Positions 15,980 through 24,995 of a stretch of DNA of 64,000 bases are shown in pieces. The notes under the pieces were generated by a model. The model saw nothing but the letters and a program-made list of their open reading frames with translations. It had not been told where the DNA came from and searched no databases. The stretch lies in contig MOEB01000003.1 of the NCBI GenBank assembly GCA_001939945.1, positions 162,276 through 226,275 of the forward strand, given 5' to 3'. This stretch comes from Aerophototrophica crusticola (GTDB lineage: Bacteria > Pseudomonadota > Alphaproteobacteria > Azospirillales > Azospirillaceae). The position numbers and the translations under genes were made by a program. Within the stretch, counting starts at the first letter, position 1. The number at the start of each line of letters is the position of its first letter.

Positions 15980-18481
15980 TCAGGCCCCCAGCGCCGGCGT
16001 GATCCGCACGGCGCACTTCTTGAAGTCGGTCTGCTTGGAGATCGGGTCCGTGGCGTCCATGGTGACCCGGTTGATCAGCACGTCCGCGTCGAACCAGGGC
16101 ACGTACACCAGGCCGCGGGGCGGCTTGTTGCGACCGCGGGTCTCCACCCGCACCCGCACCTCGCCGCGGCGGGAGGCGACCACCACCTCCTGCCCGCGCC
16201 GCACGCCCAGCGCCTGGGCGTCGTCCGGGTGCATGTAGCAGAGCGCCTGGGGCACGGCCCGGTGCAGCTCCGGCACGCGCCGGGTCATGGAACCGCTGTG
16301 CCAGTGCTCCAGCACGCGACCGGTGCTCAGCCAGAACGGGTAGTCCTTGTCCGGGCTCTCCGCCGGCGGCTCATAGGGCAGGGCGAAGATGCGGGCCTTG
16401 CCGTCCTTGTGGCCGTAGAAGCGCATGCCCTCGCCCGCGGGGACGTAGGGGTCGAGGCCCTCGCGGAACCGCCACTTGGTCTCCTTGCCGCCCACCACGG
16501 GCCAGCGCAGGCCGCGCTCCGCATGGTAGGTCTCGTAAGGCGCCAGGTCGTGGCCGTGGCCGCGGCCGAACTCCGCATATTCCTCGAACAGGCCCTTCTG
16601 CAGGTAGAAGCCGAAGGCCTTGGCCTCCCGGTTCTCATAGGCCGGGTCGCACTCCGTGACGGGGAACTTGTTGACCGTGCCGTTGGCGAACAGCAGGTCG
16701 AACATGGTCTTGCCGCGGTACTGGGGTGCCTTGGCCAGCAACTCCTCCGGCCAGACCTCCTCCATCTTGAAGCGCTTGGAGAACTCCACGAGCTGCCACA
16801 GGTCGGACCGCGCCTCGCCGGGGGCGGGGACCAGCTGGTGCCAGGCCTGGGTGCGGCGCTCCGCGTTGCCGTACACGCCTTCCTTCTCCACCCACATGGC
16901 CGCGGGCAGCACCAGGTCGGCCGCCATGGTGGTGGCGGTGGGGTAGGCGTCGGAGACGACGATGAAGTTGTCGGGGTTGCGGTAGCCGGGGTAGGTCTCG
17001 TTGGCGGTGTTGGGCGCCGCCTGCATGTTGTTGTTCACCTGCACCCAGTAGCAGTTCAGCTTGCCGTCCTTCAGCATGCGGTCCTGCAGCACGGCGTGGT
17101 AGCCGGGCTTGGCCGGGATTGTGCCCTCGGGCAGCTTCCAGATGTGCTCCGCGTGGGCGCGGTGCTCCGGGTTGGTCACCACCATGTCGGCGGGCAGGCG
17201 GTGGGAGAAGGTGCCCACCTCCCGCGCCGTGCCGCAGGCGCTGGGCTGGCCGGTGAGGGAGAAGGGGCTGTTGCCGGGCTGGCTGATCTTCCCGGTCAGC
17301 AGGTGGATGTTGTACAGCAGGTTGTTCGCCCAGACCCCGCGGGTGTGCTGGTTGAAGCCCATGGTCCAGAAGGACATGACCTTCACCTTGGGGTCGGCGT
17401 ACAGCTCTGCCAGGGCCAGCAGCCGGTTGGCCGGCACGCCGGACATCTGGGACGCCTTCTCCACCGTGTAGGGGGCGACGAAGGCCGCGAACTGGTCGAA
17501 GTCGATGGGGTCGGACTCGGTGGCCTTGGCGGCGTTCTTGGCCGCCTTCTCCAGCGCATGGTCCGGGCGCAGGCCGTAGCCGATGTCGTCCCGGCCCTTG
17601 ACGAAGACCGTGTGCTTGCCGACGAACTCCTTGTTCACGCGGCCGGTCTTGATGATGTGGTTGGCGATGAAGTTCAGGATCGCCAGATCGGTCTGCGGCG
17701 TGAACACCATGGGGATGTCCGCCAGCTCGAACGACCGGTGCTCGAAGGTGGACAGCACCGCCACCTTCACGTCCGGCTTGGACAGGCGGCGGTCGGTGAC
17801 CCGGGTCCACAGGATCGGGTGCATCTCCGCCATGTTGCTGCCCCACAGCACGAAGGCGTCGGCCTGCTCGATGTCGTCGTAGCAGCCCATGGGCTCGTCG
17901 ATGCCGAAGGTGCGCATGAAGCCGGCCACGGCGGAGGCCATGCAGTGCCGGGCGTTGGGGTCGATGTTGTTGGAGCGGAAGCCGGCCTTCATCAGCTTGG
18001 CCGCGGCATAGCCCTCATGGACCGTCCACTGGCCGGAGCCGAACATGCCGATCCCCTCCGGCCCCTTGGCCTTCAGGGTGGCCTTCCACTTCTCCGCCAT
18101 GATGTCGAAGGCCTGGTCCCAGGTGACGGGCGTGAACTCGCCGTCCTTGGCGTACTTGCCGTCCTTCATGCGCAGCATCGGCGTGGTCAGCCGGTCCTGG
18201 CCGTACATGATTTTGGACAGGAAATAGCCCTTCACGCAGTTCAGGCCGCGGTTGACCTCCGACTTCTGGTCGCCGTGGGTGGCGACGACCTTGTCGTCCT
18301 TCACGCCCACCATGACGCCGCAGCCCGTGCCGCAGAAGCGGCAGGGGGCCTTGGACCATTTCACGGCGGCGTCGGCGCCGGTGGGCAGGTTGGCCGCACC
18401 CGCCTTCAGGGTCACGCCAGCGGCAGCGGCGGCGGACAGCGCCGCCTGGGCCTTCAGGTAATCGCGTCGGGTGAGGGTCAT
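15980..18481 (-). CDS. napA: Periplasmic nitrate reductase catalytic subunit NapA
   Basis: An 833-residue molybdoenzyme that reduces nitrate to nitrite. A twin-arginine signal starts [20 protein letters not shown]. The [4Fe-4S] ligands are Cys47, 50, 54 and 82, and the molybdenum ligand is Cys180 in [13 protein letters not shown]. The start at 18481 overlaps napD by ATGA; longer upstream frames are napD/napF shadows. The order napE-F-D-A-B-C follows. Confidence 0.96.
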   Translation of the reverse strand: MTLTRRDYLKAQAALSAAAAAGVTLKAGAANLPTGADAAVKWSKAPCRFCGTGCGVMVGVKDDKVVATHGDQKSEVNRGLNCVKGYFLSKIMYGQDRLTTPMLRMKDGKYAKDGEFTPVTWDQAFDIMAEKWKATLKAKGPEGIGMFGSGQWTVHEGYAAAKLMKAGFRSNNIDPNARHCMASAVAGFMRTFGIDEPMGCYDDIEQADAFVLWGSNMAEMHPILWTRVTDRRLSKPDVKVAVLSTFEHRSFELADIPMVFTPQTDLAILNFIANHIIKTGRVNKEFVGKHTVFVKGRDDIGYGLRPDHALEKAAKNAAKATESDPIDFDQFAAFVAPYTVEKASQMSGVPANRLLALAELYADPKVKVMSFWTMGFNQHTRGVWANNLLYNIHLLTGKISQPGNSPFSLTGQPSACGTAREVGTFSHRLPADMVVTNPEHRAHAEHIWKLPEGTIPAKPGYHAVLQDRMLKDGKLNCYWVQVNNNMQAAPNTANETYPGYRNPDNFIVVSDAYPTATTMAADLVLPAAMWVEKEGVYGNAERRTQAWHQLVPAPGEARSDLWQLVEFSKRFKMEEVWPEELLAKAPQYRGKTMFDLLFANGTVNKFPVTECDPAYENREAKAFGFYLQKGLFEEYAEFGRGHGHDLAPYETYHAERGLRWPVVGGKETKWRFREGLDPYVPAGEGMRFYGHKDGKARIFALPYEPPAESPDKDYPFWLSTGRVLEHWHSGSMTRRVPELHRAVPQALCYMHPDDAQALGVRRGQEVVVASRRGEVRVRVETRGRNKPPRGLVYVPWFDADVLINRVTMDATDPISKQTDFKKCAVRITPALGA

Positions 18482-18747
18482 GGCAGGGCTTCCCCAAGGG
18501 CCGCGGTGGGCTCGGCGTGGTGGTAGACAAGAAGGGCGCTGAGCACCCCCGGGATGGCATTGATGGCGTCGAGGGCCTCGACAACGGCGCGGCTCGTGGG
18601 CCGCTCGACCAGGACCACCAGGCGCCCGCCGCCGCCCTCGGTGGCGGCCAGCTCGCAGTCCAGGTCCAGGATCCGGCGGCCGATGGCATCGGCCTCGTCC
18701 GCCCGGGCGTGGACGACGATGCTGGAGATGTGGGTCTCTTCGCTCAT
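18478..18747 (-). CDS. napD: NapA Tat-proofreading chaperone NapD
   Basis: An 89-residue cytoplasmic protein with [17 protein letters not shown] at its start and the ferredoxin-like fold pattern of NapD. It binds the NapA twin-arginine peptide until cofactor insertion is done. It overlaps both napF (ATGA) and napA (ATGA), implying translational coupling. Confidence 0.9.
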   Translation of the reverse strand: MSEETHISSIVVHARADEADAIGRRILDLDCELAATEGGGGRLVVLVERPTSRAVVEALDAINAIPGVLSALLVYHHAEPTAALGEALP

Positions 18748-19022
18748 GCGCGGGCCCCCTCGGCGGGCAGGGTGATGGCCTGGGCCGGGCAGGCGGGCAG
18801 GCAGTCGCCGCAGGCGGTGCAGCGGTCAGCCAGCACCTCCGCCCGGGCGCGGCCGCGGGGCAGCAGGTGGAAGCGGATGGCGTCCTCCCCACAGGCCTCG
18901 CCGCAGGTGCGGCAGTAGGACCCCTGCTCGGCCAGGCAGGCGGCGGCGATGGCGGCCACCGGCGGGCTTGGCGGGGCAGTGACGGGCCGGGCGAACAGGG
19001 CGCGTCGGGACAGGGCGGTCAT
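18744..19022 (-). CDS. napF: Short NapF-type ferredoxin
   Basis: A 92-residue protein, [14 protein letters not shown]..., whose N-terminus matches NapF. NapF is usually about 160 residues with four cluster motifs; this one retains only [15 protein letters not shown] and [12 protein letters not shown], enough for perhaps two [4Fe-4S] clusters. NapF works in the cytoplasm on NapA maturation. There is no frameshift sign and the flanks are tight, so this is a compact natural form rather than a fragment. Confidence 0.85.
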   Translation of the reverse strand: MTALSRRALFARPVTAPPSPPVAAIAAACLAEQGSYCRTCGEACGEDAIRFHLLPRGRARAEVLADRCTACGDCLPACPAQAITLPAEGARA

Positions 19023-19034
19023 GGCCGTCCCCCC

Positions 19035-19193
19035 TCACATGCCCGGCGGGCCGGTGAAGATCTGGTAGATCCAGATGCTCAAGCCATAGGCCCCCACCAC
19101 GGCCACCGACAACACCGGGAAAAGCACCGCGGTGAGAAAGAAAAACGTCAGGAGTTCCCGACGCTTGCTGGGTGTTTCCTGGGAGGTGGGCAT
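19035..19193 (-). CDS. napE: NapE, small membrane protein of the nap operon
   Basis: A 52-residue frame, MPTSQETPSKRRELLTFFFL..., followed by VGAYGLSIWIYQIFTGPPGM at the C-terminus. One membrane helix and the AYGLSIWIYQIFTGPPG ending are the hallmark of NapE. It lies 12 bases before napF and 68 bases after the FNR box. Role in the complex is unsettled in the literature. Confidence 0.9.
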   Translation of the reverse strand: MPTSQETPSKRRELLTFFFLTAVLFPVLSVAVVGAYGLSIWIYQIFTGPPGM

Positions 19194-19260
19194 GGTGGCG
19201 TGCCTTGGTTTCTGGCGAATTGTTGTGCAGGTGACTTATCCTCGGCGGGAAATTGCGGCC

Positions 19261-19274
19261 TTGATCCGGATCAA
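19261..19274 (-). promoter_or_regulatory. FNR box of the nap operon
   Basis: TTGATCCGGATCAA is a perfect TTGAT-N4-ATCAA palindrome centred about 75 bases before napE, fitting activation by an FNR/Anr/Dnr-type regulator at low oxygen. It lies in the 395-base divergent region 19194-19588, which holds no gene that I can support. Confidence 0.8.
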
Positions 19275-19506
19275 TTGCCGTTCAGCTTCCGAATGGTTAA
19301 TTTTTGTTATTCTTATTGTCACAAACCTGTGGAGGGCCGAAGCAAGGTCCCGGATTCATTGGGGCTTCCCGTTGAGCCCAGGGTGGCACCTGTCGGCGTC
19401 CGGCGGCAGGGGTGTGGGGATGGAAATCGCCCCGGTGTTTGTTCTGGCGCAAAGTCGGGCACGGCTTGCCCCCGATTTGGGCACGCCGTGGCGAAACTCC
19501 GCTGAC

Positions 19507-19520
19507 TTGATCAGGATCAA
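19507..19520 (+). promoter_or_regulatory. FNR box of the Crp/Fnr regulator gene
   Basis: TTGATCAGGATCAA, a second perfect FNR palindrome, is centred about 75 bases before the GTG start at 19589. It puts the regulator itself under oxygen control. Confidence 0.8.
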
Positions 19521-19588
19521 GGGCAAGGCCGGTTGGGTCTGCGAAAGCTTCGCCGGCGACATGGATAACCAGCAGACAGGAGCGCCCC

Positions 19589-20332
19589 GTGCCCCAGGGT
19601 CCCTTCCGGCCCGACCCGTCCGTCCTGCACGGCATGGCCCTGTTCAACGGGCTGGACGCGGCCGGCTATGCCGATGCCATCGCCCAGGCCCGCACCCGCC
19701 GGATCGTCCGGGGGGAGGTGATCTTCACGCAAGGGGCGCCCTGCGACGCCTGCCACGCCCTGATCGACGGGCGGGTGAAGATCCAGCAGGGCGGGGCAGA
19801 CGGCGGGCAGGCGGTGCTGCGCTTCGTGGGCCCGGGGGAGATGTTCGGCACGCTTGCCATGTTCATGGCCGGCGGCTACCCGGCGGACGCGGTGGCCGCC
19901 ACCGACGGGGTGGAGATCCTGTGGGACACGCCCGTCCTGCGCGCCCTGATGCTGCGCCACCCGGTCGTCGCCCTGAACGCGCTGGAGATGCTGGGCGGCC
20001 GCTTGCAGGAGATGCAGGTGCGGGTGCGGGAGCTGTCCACCGCGCGGGTGGAGCGGCGCATCGCCAACACCCTGGTGCGCCTGGCCCGCCAGGCCGGGCG
20101 GCGCACGGAGGAGGGGGTGGAGATCGACTTCCCCATCACCCGGCAGGAGTTGGGGGAGATGACCGGCACCACCCTGCACACGGTCAGCCGGGTGATGAGC
20201 GGCTGGGAGGCCCAGGGAATCGTGGAGGGCGGGCGGCAGCACGTGCTGGTCCGCAAGCCCCACGCCCTGGTGGCCCTGGCGGAGGACCTGCCGCCGCCGA
20301 GACCCGCCGCCCCGGCGGCGACCGGGGGATAA
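19589..20332 (+). CDS. Crp/Fnr-family regulator, NnrR/Dnr-like
   Basis: A 247-residue protein: cyclic-nucleotide-binding-type beta-roll (about 15-130), dimer helix, and winged HTH (about 170-225) with RQELGEMTGTTLHTVSRVMS. It lacks the N-terminal Cys cluster of true FNR, so it is not an oxygen-sensing [4Fe-4S] protein. In the recognition helix the FNR ETxSR signature reads HTVSR: Glu is replaced by His, which fits recognition of TTGCG rather than TTGAT half-sites. It starts with GTG after ACAGGAGCG. Divergent from nap and just upstream of DUF1858-nnrS, it is best read as a nitric-oxide-responsive activator. Confidence 0.85.
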   Translation: MPQGPFRPDPSVLHGMALFNGLDAAGYADAIAQARTRRIVRGEVIFTQGAPCDACHALIDGRVKIQQGGADGGQAVLRFVGPGEMFGTLAMFMAGGYPADAVAATDGVEILWDTPVLRALMLRHPVVALNALEMLGGRLQEMQVRVRELSTARVERRIANTLVRLARQAGRRTEEGVEIDFPITRQELGEMTGTTLHTVSRVMSGWEAQGIVEGGRQHVLVRKPHALVALAEDLPPPRPAAPAATGG

Positions 20333-20344
20333 CCGCCACGCTCC

Positions 20345-20358
20345 TTGCGCCCGCGCAA
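20345..20358 (+). promoter_or_regulatory. NnrR-type palindrome upstream of DUF1858-nnrS
   Basis: TTGCGCCCGCGCAA fits TTGCG-N4-CGCAA and lies 54-67 bases before the ATG at 20412. It shares the form TTGCGC-N2-GCGCAA with the site at 13443. Confidence 0.65.
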
Positions 20359-20411
20359 CGACGGGACGGGGAGCTGGCGGCAGGATGGGCTTCTTGTGAT
20401 GGAGGTCCCTC

Positions 20412-20690
20412 ATGCAACCCCGCCCCGACCCCGGGCTGCCCACCCGTGACAGCCTGGTTTCCGACATCCTGGACGCCCGGCCGGCGCTGGGTGCCGTCTT
20501 CCTGGCCCGCGGCATGGCCTGCCCGGGCTGCGCCATGTCCGGCTTCATGACGGTGGGGGAGGCGGCGGAGTCCTACGGCCTGCCGGCGGGGGAGCTGGTG
20601 GACGCGCTGCGTGCCGCGGCGGCGGGTGACGTGCCCGCGGGGCCGTTCCCGCCCACCCGGCCCCATGCCAGCGCGGAGGTCACGCCATGA
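20412..20690 (+). CDS. DUF1858 domain protein
   Basis: A 92-residue protein with the DUF1858 pattern: VSDILDARPALGAVFLARGM, then CPGCAMSGFMTVGEAAESYG and GLPAGELVDALRAA. The CxxC is conserved in the family, which often accompanies nitrogen-oxide or anaerobic genes and includes ScdA/RIC N-terminal domains. A GGAGG lies before the ATG. It overlaps nnrS by ATGA and is predicted to be co-induced by NO. Confidence 0.85.
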   Translation: MQPRPDPGLPTRDSLVSDILDARPALGAVFLARGMACPGCAMSGFMTVGEAAESYGLPAGELVDALRAAAAGDVPAGPFPPTRPHASAEVTP

Positions 20691-21901
20691 GCTTCATCCC
20701 TGTGGCCGAGGCCCGGCGCGCCGCCCCGGCCTACCAAGGACTGGCCCTGTTCGCCTATGGCTTCCGGCCCTTCTTCCTCCTGTGCGGCGTCCAGGCCGTG
20801 CTGGCGCTGGCCCTCTGGCTGGCGGTCCTGGGCGGGGCCTTCGATTATGCCGGGCCCTGGGACGGGGCCCGCTGGCACATGCACGAGATGCTGTTCGGCT
20901 TCGCCGGCGCCGCCATCGGCGGCTTCCTGCTGACCGCCGTGCCGAGCTGGACGGGTGGGCGCGGCTATGCCGGCCGGCCCCTGGTGGGGCTGGTGGGGCT
21001 GTGGCTGGCCGGGCGGCTGGCCCTGAACCCGTGGGCGCCGTTGCCGCCCGTGCCCGCCGCCATCGTCGACGTGGCCTTCTTCCCGGCCCTGGCGCTGACC
21101 CTGCTGCCGTCGCTGCTGCGCTCCGCCAACCGGCGGAACTACCCTTTCCTGGGGCTGCTTGCGCTGCTGGCCGTCGGCAACCTGCTCTGCCACCTGGACG
21201 CGGCGGGGTGGGGGACGTGGGACGCGGGCATCCTGCTGGTGGTGGACACGGTGTTGCTGATGGTCGTCATGGTGGGCGGGCGGATCGTGCCGTCCTTCAC
21301 CTCCAGCGCCATGAAGCGGGCCGGCACGCCGGTGGAGATCACGCCCCGGCCCTGGCTGGAGCGGGCGGCGCTGACCTCGCTGCTGGCCATGCTGGTAACG
21401 GACCAGATGGCCCCCGGCGGCATCGCGCCCGGCGCGGCGGCAGGGATCGCGGCGGCCCTGGCCGCGGCGCGGCTGGCGGGGTGGAAGGGCTGGCGCACCC
21501 TGTCCCAGCCCATCCTGGCGGTGCTGCACCTGGGCTATGCCTGGGTTCCGGTGGGGCTGTCGCTGAAGGCGCTGTGGCTGCTTGGCGGGTTCCATTTCGC
21601 CGCCGCCTGGCTGCATGCCGTCACCCTGGGCGCCTTCGGCACCATGATCCTGGCGGTGATGAGCCGGGCCGCCCTGGGTCACACGGGGCGGGAGGTGGTG
21701 GCCGCCCCGGCGACCGAGGCCGCCTACCTGCTGCTGGCCGTGGCGGTGCTGGCGCGGGTGGCGGTGCCCGCCCTGCCCAACGGGCTGTACGGGCCGGCGC
21801 TGGTGGTGGCCGGGCTGGGCTGGGTCGGCGCCTTCGCCCTGTTCACCTGGATCTATGCCCCCATCTTGGCCCAGGCGCGGGCCGACGGGCGGCCGGGCTG
21901 A
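20687..21901 (+). CDS. nnrS: NnrS family heme-copper membrane protein
   Basis: A 404-residue polytopic membrane protein with about 12 helices. The family start is clear: LFAYGFRPFFLLCG, then WHMHEMLFGFAGAAIGGFLL and TAVPSWTG. NnrS proteins are induced by NO and relieve nitrosative stress in bacteria that reduce nitrogen oxides. No nir or nor gene is present in the window, so NO may come from elsewhere in the genome or from outside. Confidence 0.93.
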   Translation: MSFIPVAEARRAAPAYQGLALFAYGFRPFFLLCGVQAVLALALWLAVLGGAFDYAGPWDGARWHMHEMLFGFAGAAIGGFLLTAVPSWTGGRGYAGRPLVGLVGLWLAGRLALNPWAPLPPVPAAIVDVAFFPALALTLLPSLLRSANRRNYPFLGLLALLAVGNLLCHLDAAGWGTWDAGILLVVDTVLLMVVMVGGRIVPSFTSSAMKRAGTPVEITPRPWLERAALTSLLAMLVTDQMAPGGIAPGAAAGIAAALAAARLAGWKGWRTLSQPILAVLHLGYAWVPVGLSLKALWLLGGFHFAAAWLHAVTLGAFGTMILAVMSRAALGHTGREVVAAPATEAAYLLLAVAVLARVAVPALPNGLYGPALVVAGLGWVGAFALFTWIYAPILAQARADGRPG

Positions 21902-21997
21902 TCGCCGGCCGTTGACCGCGGGCCTGTCCTTTGCCATAGGCCATGGGACCGGCCCCCGCGGCGGGGCCGGGCCACCCCAGGGAAAGGCACCAGGCCC

Positions 21998-22768
21998 ATG
22001 TTCAAGAAGCTGCTCGCCTCCGTCGGCATCGGCGGCGCCTCCGTCGAGACGGTCCTCGACAACCCGGACGCCATGCTGGGGGAGCCGCTGACCGGCTCCA
22101 TGCACGTCAAGGGCGGCTCCGTGGACCAGGAGATCGCCGAGGTGGCCGTGGAGGTCATGACCCGGGTGCTGGTCGAGACCGACAACACAGAGGTCAAGAA
22201 GGACTTCGTCGTCTCCAAGGTCCGGCTGGCCAACGGCTTCAAGCTGCCCGCCGGCTCGTCCCACACCCTGCCGTTCGAGCTGGACCTGCCCCTGCACACG
22301 CCAGTGGCCCTGGGCCGGGAGCACGCGCCCGCCTGGCTGCGCACCCGGCTGGACATCCCCATGGCGGCGGACGCCACCGACGCCGACGCCCTGGCCATCC
22401 GCCCCGCCCCGGTTCAGGTGGACGCGCTGAACGCCATGATCTCCCTGGGCTTCGGGCTCTACAAGTCGGACGTGGAGCACCGGCCGCGCTGGCATGGCGG
22501 CCACGGCTTCGTGCAGGAGTTCGAGTTCCGGCCGGTCGTCAGCGGCGGGCGCCGGCTGTATGACGAGGTGGAGCTGGTGTTCGAGCCGGCCGGCGACGGC
22601 TTCGACCTGCTGCTGCAGTTGGACCGCTCCTCCCGCAGCCTGTCCGGCTTCCTGGCGGAGGCGACGGGCATGGATGAGAGCTGGCACCGCCTGCACCTGG
22701 ACGAAGGGCTGCTGGGTCCGGGGGAGGATGCCATCGCCCGCGCCCTGAAGCAGGTCCTGTTCCGGTGA
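21998..22768 (+). CDS. Spo0M-family arrestin-like protein
   Basis: A 256-residue protein matching Spo0M (SpoOM) through its length: MFKKLLASVGIGGASVETVL, then GEPLTGSMHVKGGSVDQEI, an arrestin-like beta-sandwich pattern. In Bacillus, Spo0M affects sporulation control; in proteobacteria its role is unknown. GGGAAAGG precedes the ATG. It overlaps the P1 peptidase gene by four bases (GTGA). Confidence 0.88.
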   Translation: MFKKLLASVGIGGASVETVLDNPDAMLGEPLTGSMHVKGGSVDQEIAEVAVEVMTRVLVETDNTEVKKDFVVSKVRLANGFKLPAGSSHTLPFELDLPLHTPVALGREHAPAWLRTRLDIPMAADATDADALAIRPAPVQVDALNAMISLGFGLYKSDVEHRPRWHGGHGFVQEFEFRPVVSGGRRLYDEVELVFEPAGDGFDLLLQLDRSSRSLSGFLAEATGMDESWHRLHLDEGLLGPGEDAIARALKQVLFR

Positions 22769-23898
22769 CGGCACCGCCGGGCCCGGGGGATGGGGTGGCG
22801 GCCGGGCAGGGGGCGCCCTGCCGGGCACGGGAGCTGGGCCTGTCCATCGGCGTCTTCCCACCCGGACCGCATAACGCCATCACCGACATTGGCGGGGTGA
22901 TGGTCGGACACCGGACCCTGGTGCGGGGCGACAGCATCCGCACTGGCGTCACGGCGATACTGCCGCACGGGGGCAACCCCTTCCAGGACCGGGTCCCGGC
23001 CGGCCTGGCGGTGGCCAACGGCTTCGGCAAGATGGCGGGCACAACCCAGTTGGTGGAGTTGGGGGAGCTGGAGACGCCCATCCTGCTGACCAACACCCTG
23101 TCCGTAGGCAGGGTGGCGGACGCGCTGGTGTCCTGGACGCTGGACCTGCCCGGGAACGGCAAGGTCCGGTCGGTGAACCCCGTGGTGGGTGAAACCAATG
23201 ACGGCGTGCTGAATGACATCCGCGCCCGCGCCGTGGTGGCGGAGGATGCCTCCGCCGCCCTGTCCGACGCCCGGCCGGGCCCGGTGGGGGAGGGGGCCGT
23301 GGGGGCGGGCACCGGCACCCTGGCCTTTGGCTGGAAGGGCGGGATCGGCACCAGCTCCCGCCTGTTGCCCCCGGCCTTGGGCGGACATGCCGTGGGCGTG
23401 CTGGTGCAGACGAACTTCGGCGGCAGCCTGCGCGTGGCCGGGCACCCGGTGGGAGAGGCGCTGGGGCGGTTCTATTTGAAGGAACATGCCGACCGGGGCG
23501 ACGCCGACGGGTCGGTCATGATCGTCATCGCCACCGATGCCCCGCTCAGCGACCGCAACCTGACCCGGCTGGCCCGCCGATCCTTCGCCGGGTTGGCGCG
23601 GACGGGGGCGGCCTTCTCCAACGGGTCCGGGGACTATGCCGTCGCCTTCTCCACCGCCGAGGGGGTGCGGCGCACGCCCGCCCGGCGCAGGGCGGTGTCG
23701 GCTGTCGAGGACCTGCCCAACGACCTGCTGTCGCCCCTGTTCGTGGCGGTCGCCGACGCGACGGAGGAGGCGGTCCTCAATTCCCTGTTCATGGCCACCA
23801 CCGTGCGCAGCCGGGACCTGGTGACCGGAAGCCTAGTGGTGGGGGAGGCCATCGACCTGGACGCCGTGCGCCGAGTGCTGGCGGGCGGCCGGGGTTAG
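22765..23898 (+). CDS. P1-family (DmpA/BapA-type) aminopeptidase
   Basis: A 377-residue Ntn-type peptidase that self-cleaves. The alpha part contains ITDIGGVMVGHRTL and NPVVGETNDG; the predicted self-cleavage is Gly249-Ser250 in DADGSVMIVIATDAP, the same number as the nucleophile Ser250 of DmpA. KGGIGTSSR (191-199) is also conserved. The enzymes release N-terminal residues, including D- or beta-amino acids. It starts at the GTG overlapping the previous stop. No signal peptide is seen, so it is cytoplasmic. Confidence 0.9.
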   Translation: MTAPPGPGDGVAAGQGAPCRARELGLSIGVFPPGPHNAITDIGGVMVGHRTLVRGDSIRTGVTAILPHGGNPFQDRVPAGLAVANGFGKMAGTTQLVELGELETPILLTNTLSVGRVADALVSWTLDLPGNGKVRSVNPVVGETNDGVLNDIRARAVVAEDASAALSDARPGPVGEGAVGAGTGTLAFGWKGGIGTSSRLLPPALGGHAVGVLVQTNFGGSLRVAGHPVGEALGRFYLKEHADRGDADGSVMIVIATDAPLSDRNLTRLARRSFAGLARTGAAFSNGSGDYAVAFSTAEGVRRTPARRRAVSAVEDLPNDLLSPLFVAVADATEEAVLNSLFMATTVRSRDLVTGSLVVGEAIDLDAVRRVLAGGRG

Positions 23899-24233
23899 CG
23901 GCCCTGCGGCGCCCTGCTGCCCCAGTCCTCATCCGCCAGGTGCTGGGCAAGTTTGCAGCCCAACCGGTCCACAAGCATCCCCGCCCGTTGCAGGTCCAAG
24001 CTCGTCTCCGCCGTCACCAGCAGGCGCACGGCCTTGCGGCAGGCGCGCTCCGTCTCCGGGTCCGGCGGGCGGGGGCGGAGCAGTCCGGCGAGGGCAGGGG
24101 GGAGCAGGGGCAGCAGCTCCTCATGCGAGGGCATGCCGGTCATGGGGCTGCCGGCGACGCCGACACCCAGGACGGCGGCCGCACCCCACTTCAGGAACGC
24201 GGACACTTGCCGTCCCGTTGACCGGCCCGCCAT
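23895..24233 (-). CDS. Hypothetical protein with one hydrophobic segment
   Basis: A 112-residue protein from MAGRSTGRQVSAFLKWGAAA with a short hydrophobic stretch (about 12-28), then a helical region RACRKAVRLLVTAETSLDL. It is convergent with the P1 peptidase, overlapping it by the shared TTAG. An in-frame ATG 17 codons upstream is possible. Family not recognised. Confidence 0.6.
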   Translation of the reverse strand: MAGRSTGRQVSAFLKWGAAAVLGVGVAGSPMTGMPSHEELLPLLPPALAGLLRPRPPDPETERACRKAVRLLVTAETSLDLQRAGMLVDRLGCKLAQHLADEDWGSRAPQGR

Positions 24234-24437
24234 GGTCGACCTTGTCGCCCCCAGTTCACACGCCCACTCAGCATCGTCATGCAAAAGCTTGGGCTGATTG
24301 GGTTATCGCAGGTCTTCCACAGGCATGCAACGGACTCGTTGCGGCTGTGGAAACAAATTCCGGCCCGCCAAGCCGCGAAAAGGACGGGGCTGTTGTTCTG
24401 GAAGCGCCGCTGGGGCGTCACGGGAAGGGAGGATGGC

Positions 24438-24962
24438 ATGGCCGGAGAGCAGCGCCCGGCGCTGGACGAGGAGACCATCGCCTTCGCAGGCCGGGTCTTC
24501 CAGATGGCCCGCGCCGGGGATACGGCGGCCCTGGGCGACCTGCTGGCCCAAGGGATGCCGGCGAACCTGCGCAACGACAAGGGCGACAGCCTGCTGATGC
24601 TGGCCAGCTACAACGGCCACGCGGAGGCCACACGATTGCTGCTGGCCCATGGCGGCGACACGGCCCTTGCCAACGACCGCGGCCAGACGCCCCTGCTGGG
24701 CGCCGCGTTCAAGGGCGACCTGGCGGTGGCCCTGGCCCTGTTGGAGGGCGGGGCCGAGGTGGACGCGGCCGGGCAGGACGGGCGAACGGCGCTCATGCTG
24801 GCCGCCATGTTCGACCGGGCGGAAATGGTGACGCTGCTGCTCGGGCGGGGGGCTGACAGGCACGCGCGTGACGCGAACGGGGCCACGGCGGAAGAACTCG
24901 CCGCCGCCATGGGGGCACAAGCCACGCCCGGCCTGCTGCGGGCGGCCTCCCAGAGGGGATGA
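24438..24962 (+). CDS. Ankyrin-repeat protein
   Basis: A 174-residue protein made of about four ankyrin repeats: NDKGDSLLMLASYNGHAEAT, NDRGQTPLLGAAFKGDL, GQDGRTALMLAAMFDRAEM and DANGATAEELAAAMG. The start at 24438 follows GGGAGGA; a longer frame exists but lacks repeat sequence. Ankyrin stacks bind proteins; the partner is unknown. Probably cytoplasmic. Confidence 0.86.
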   Translation: MAGEQRPALDEETIAFAGRVFQMARAGDTAALGDLLAQGMPANLRNDKGDSLLMLASYNGHAEATRLLLAHGGDTALANDRGQTPLLGAAFKGDLAVALALLEGGAEVDAAGQDGRTALMLAAMFDRAEMVTLLLGRGADRHARDANGATAEELAAAMGAQATPGLLRAASQRG

Positions 24963-24995
24963 CCCGGGTCACGGCGGGTACCGCCACCGCCGGCT

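Noticed and set aside
15440..18526. Plus-strand frame of 1028 codons opposite napB/napA
   Set aside because: Antisense to unmistakable nap genes; composition is that of a reverse-frame shadow.
14784..19193. Membrane-bound (narGHJI) nitrate reductase
   Set aside because: NapA has a Tat signal and Cys molybdenum ligand, with NapB/NapC/NapD/NapE/NapF partners; this is the periplasmic type.
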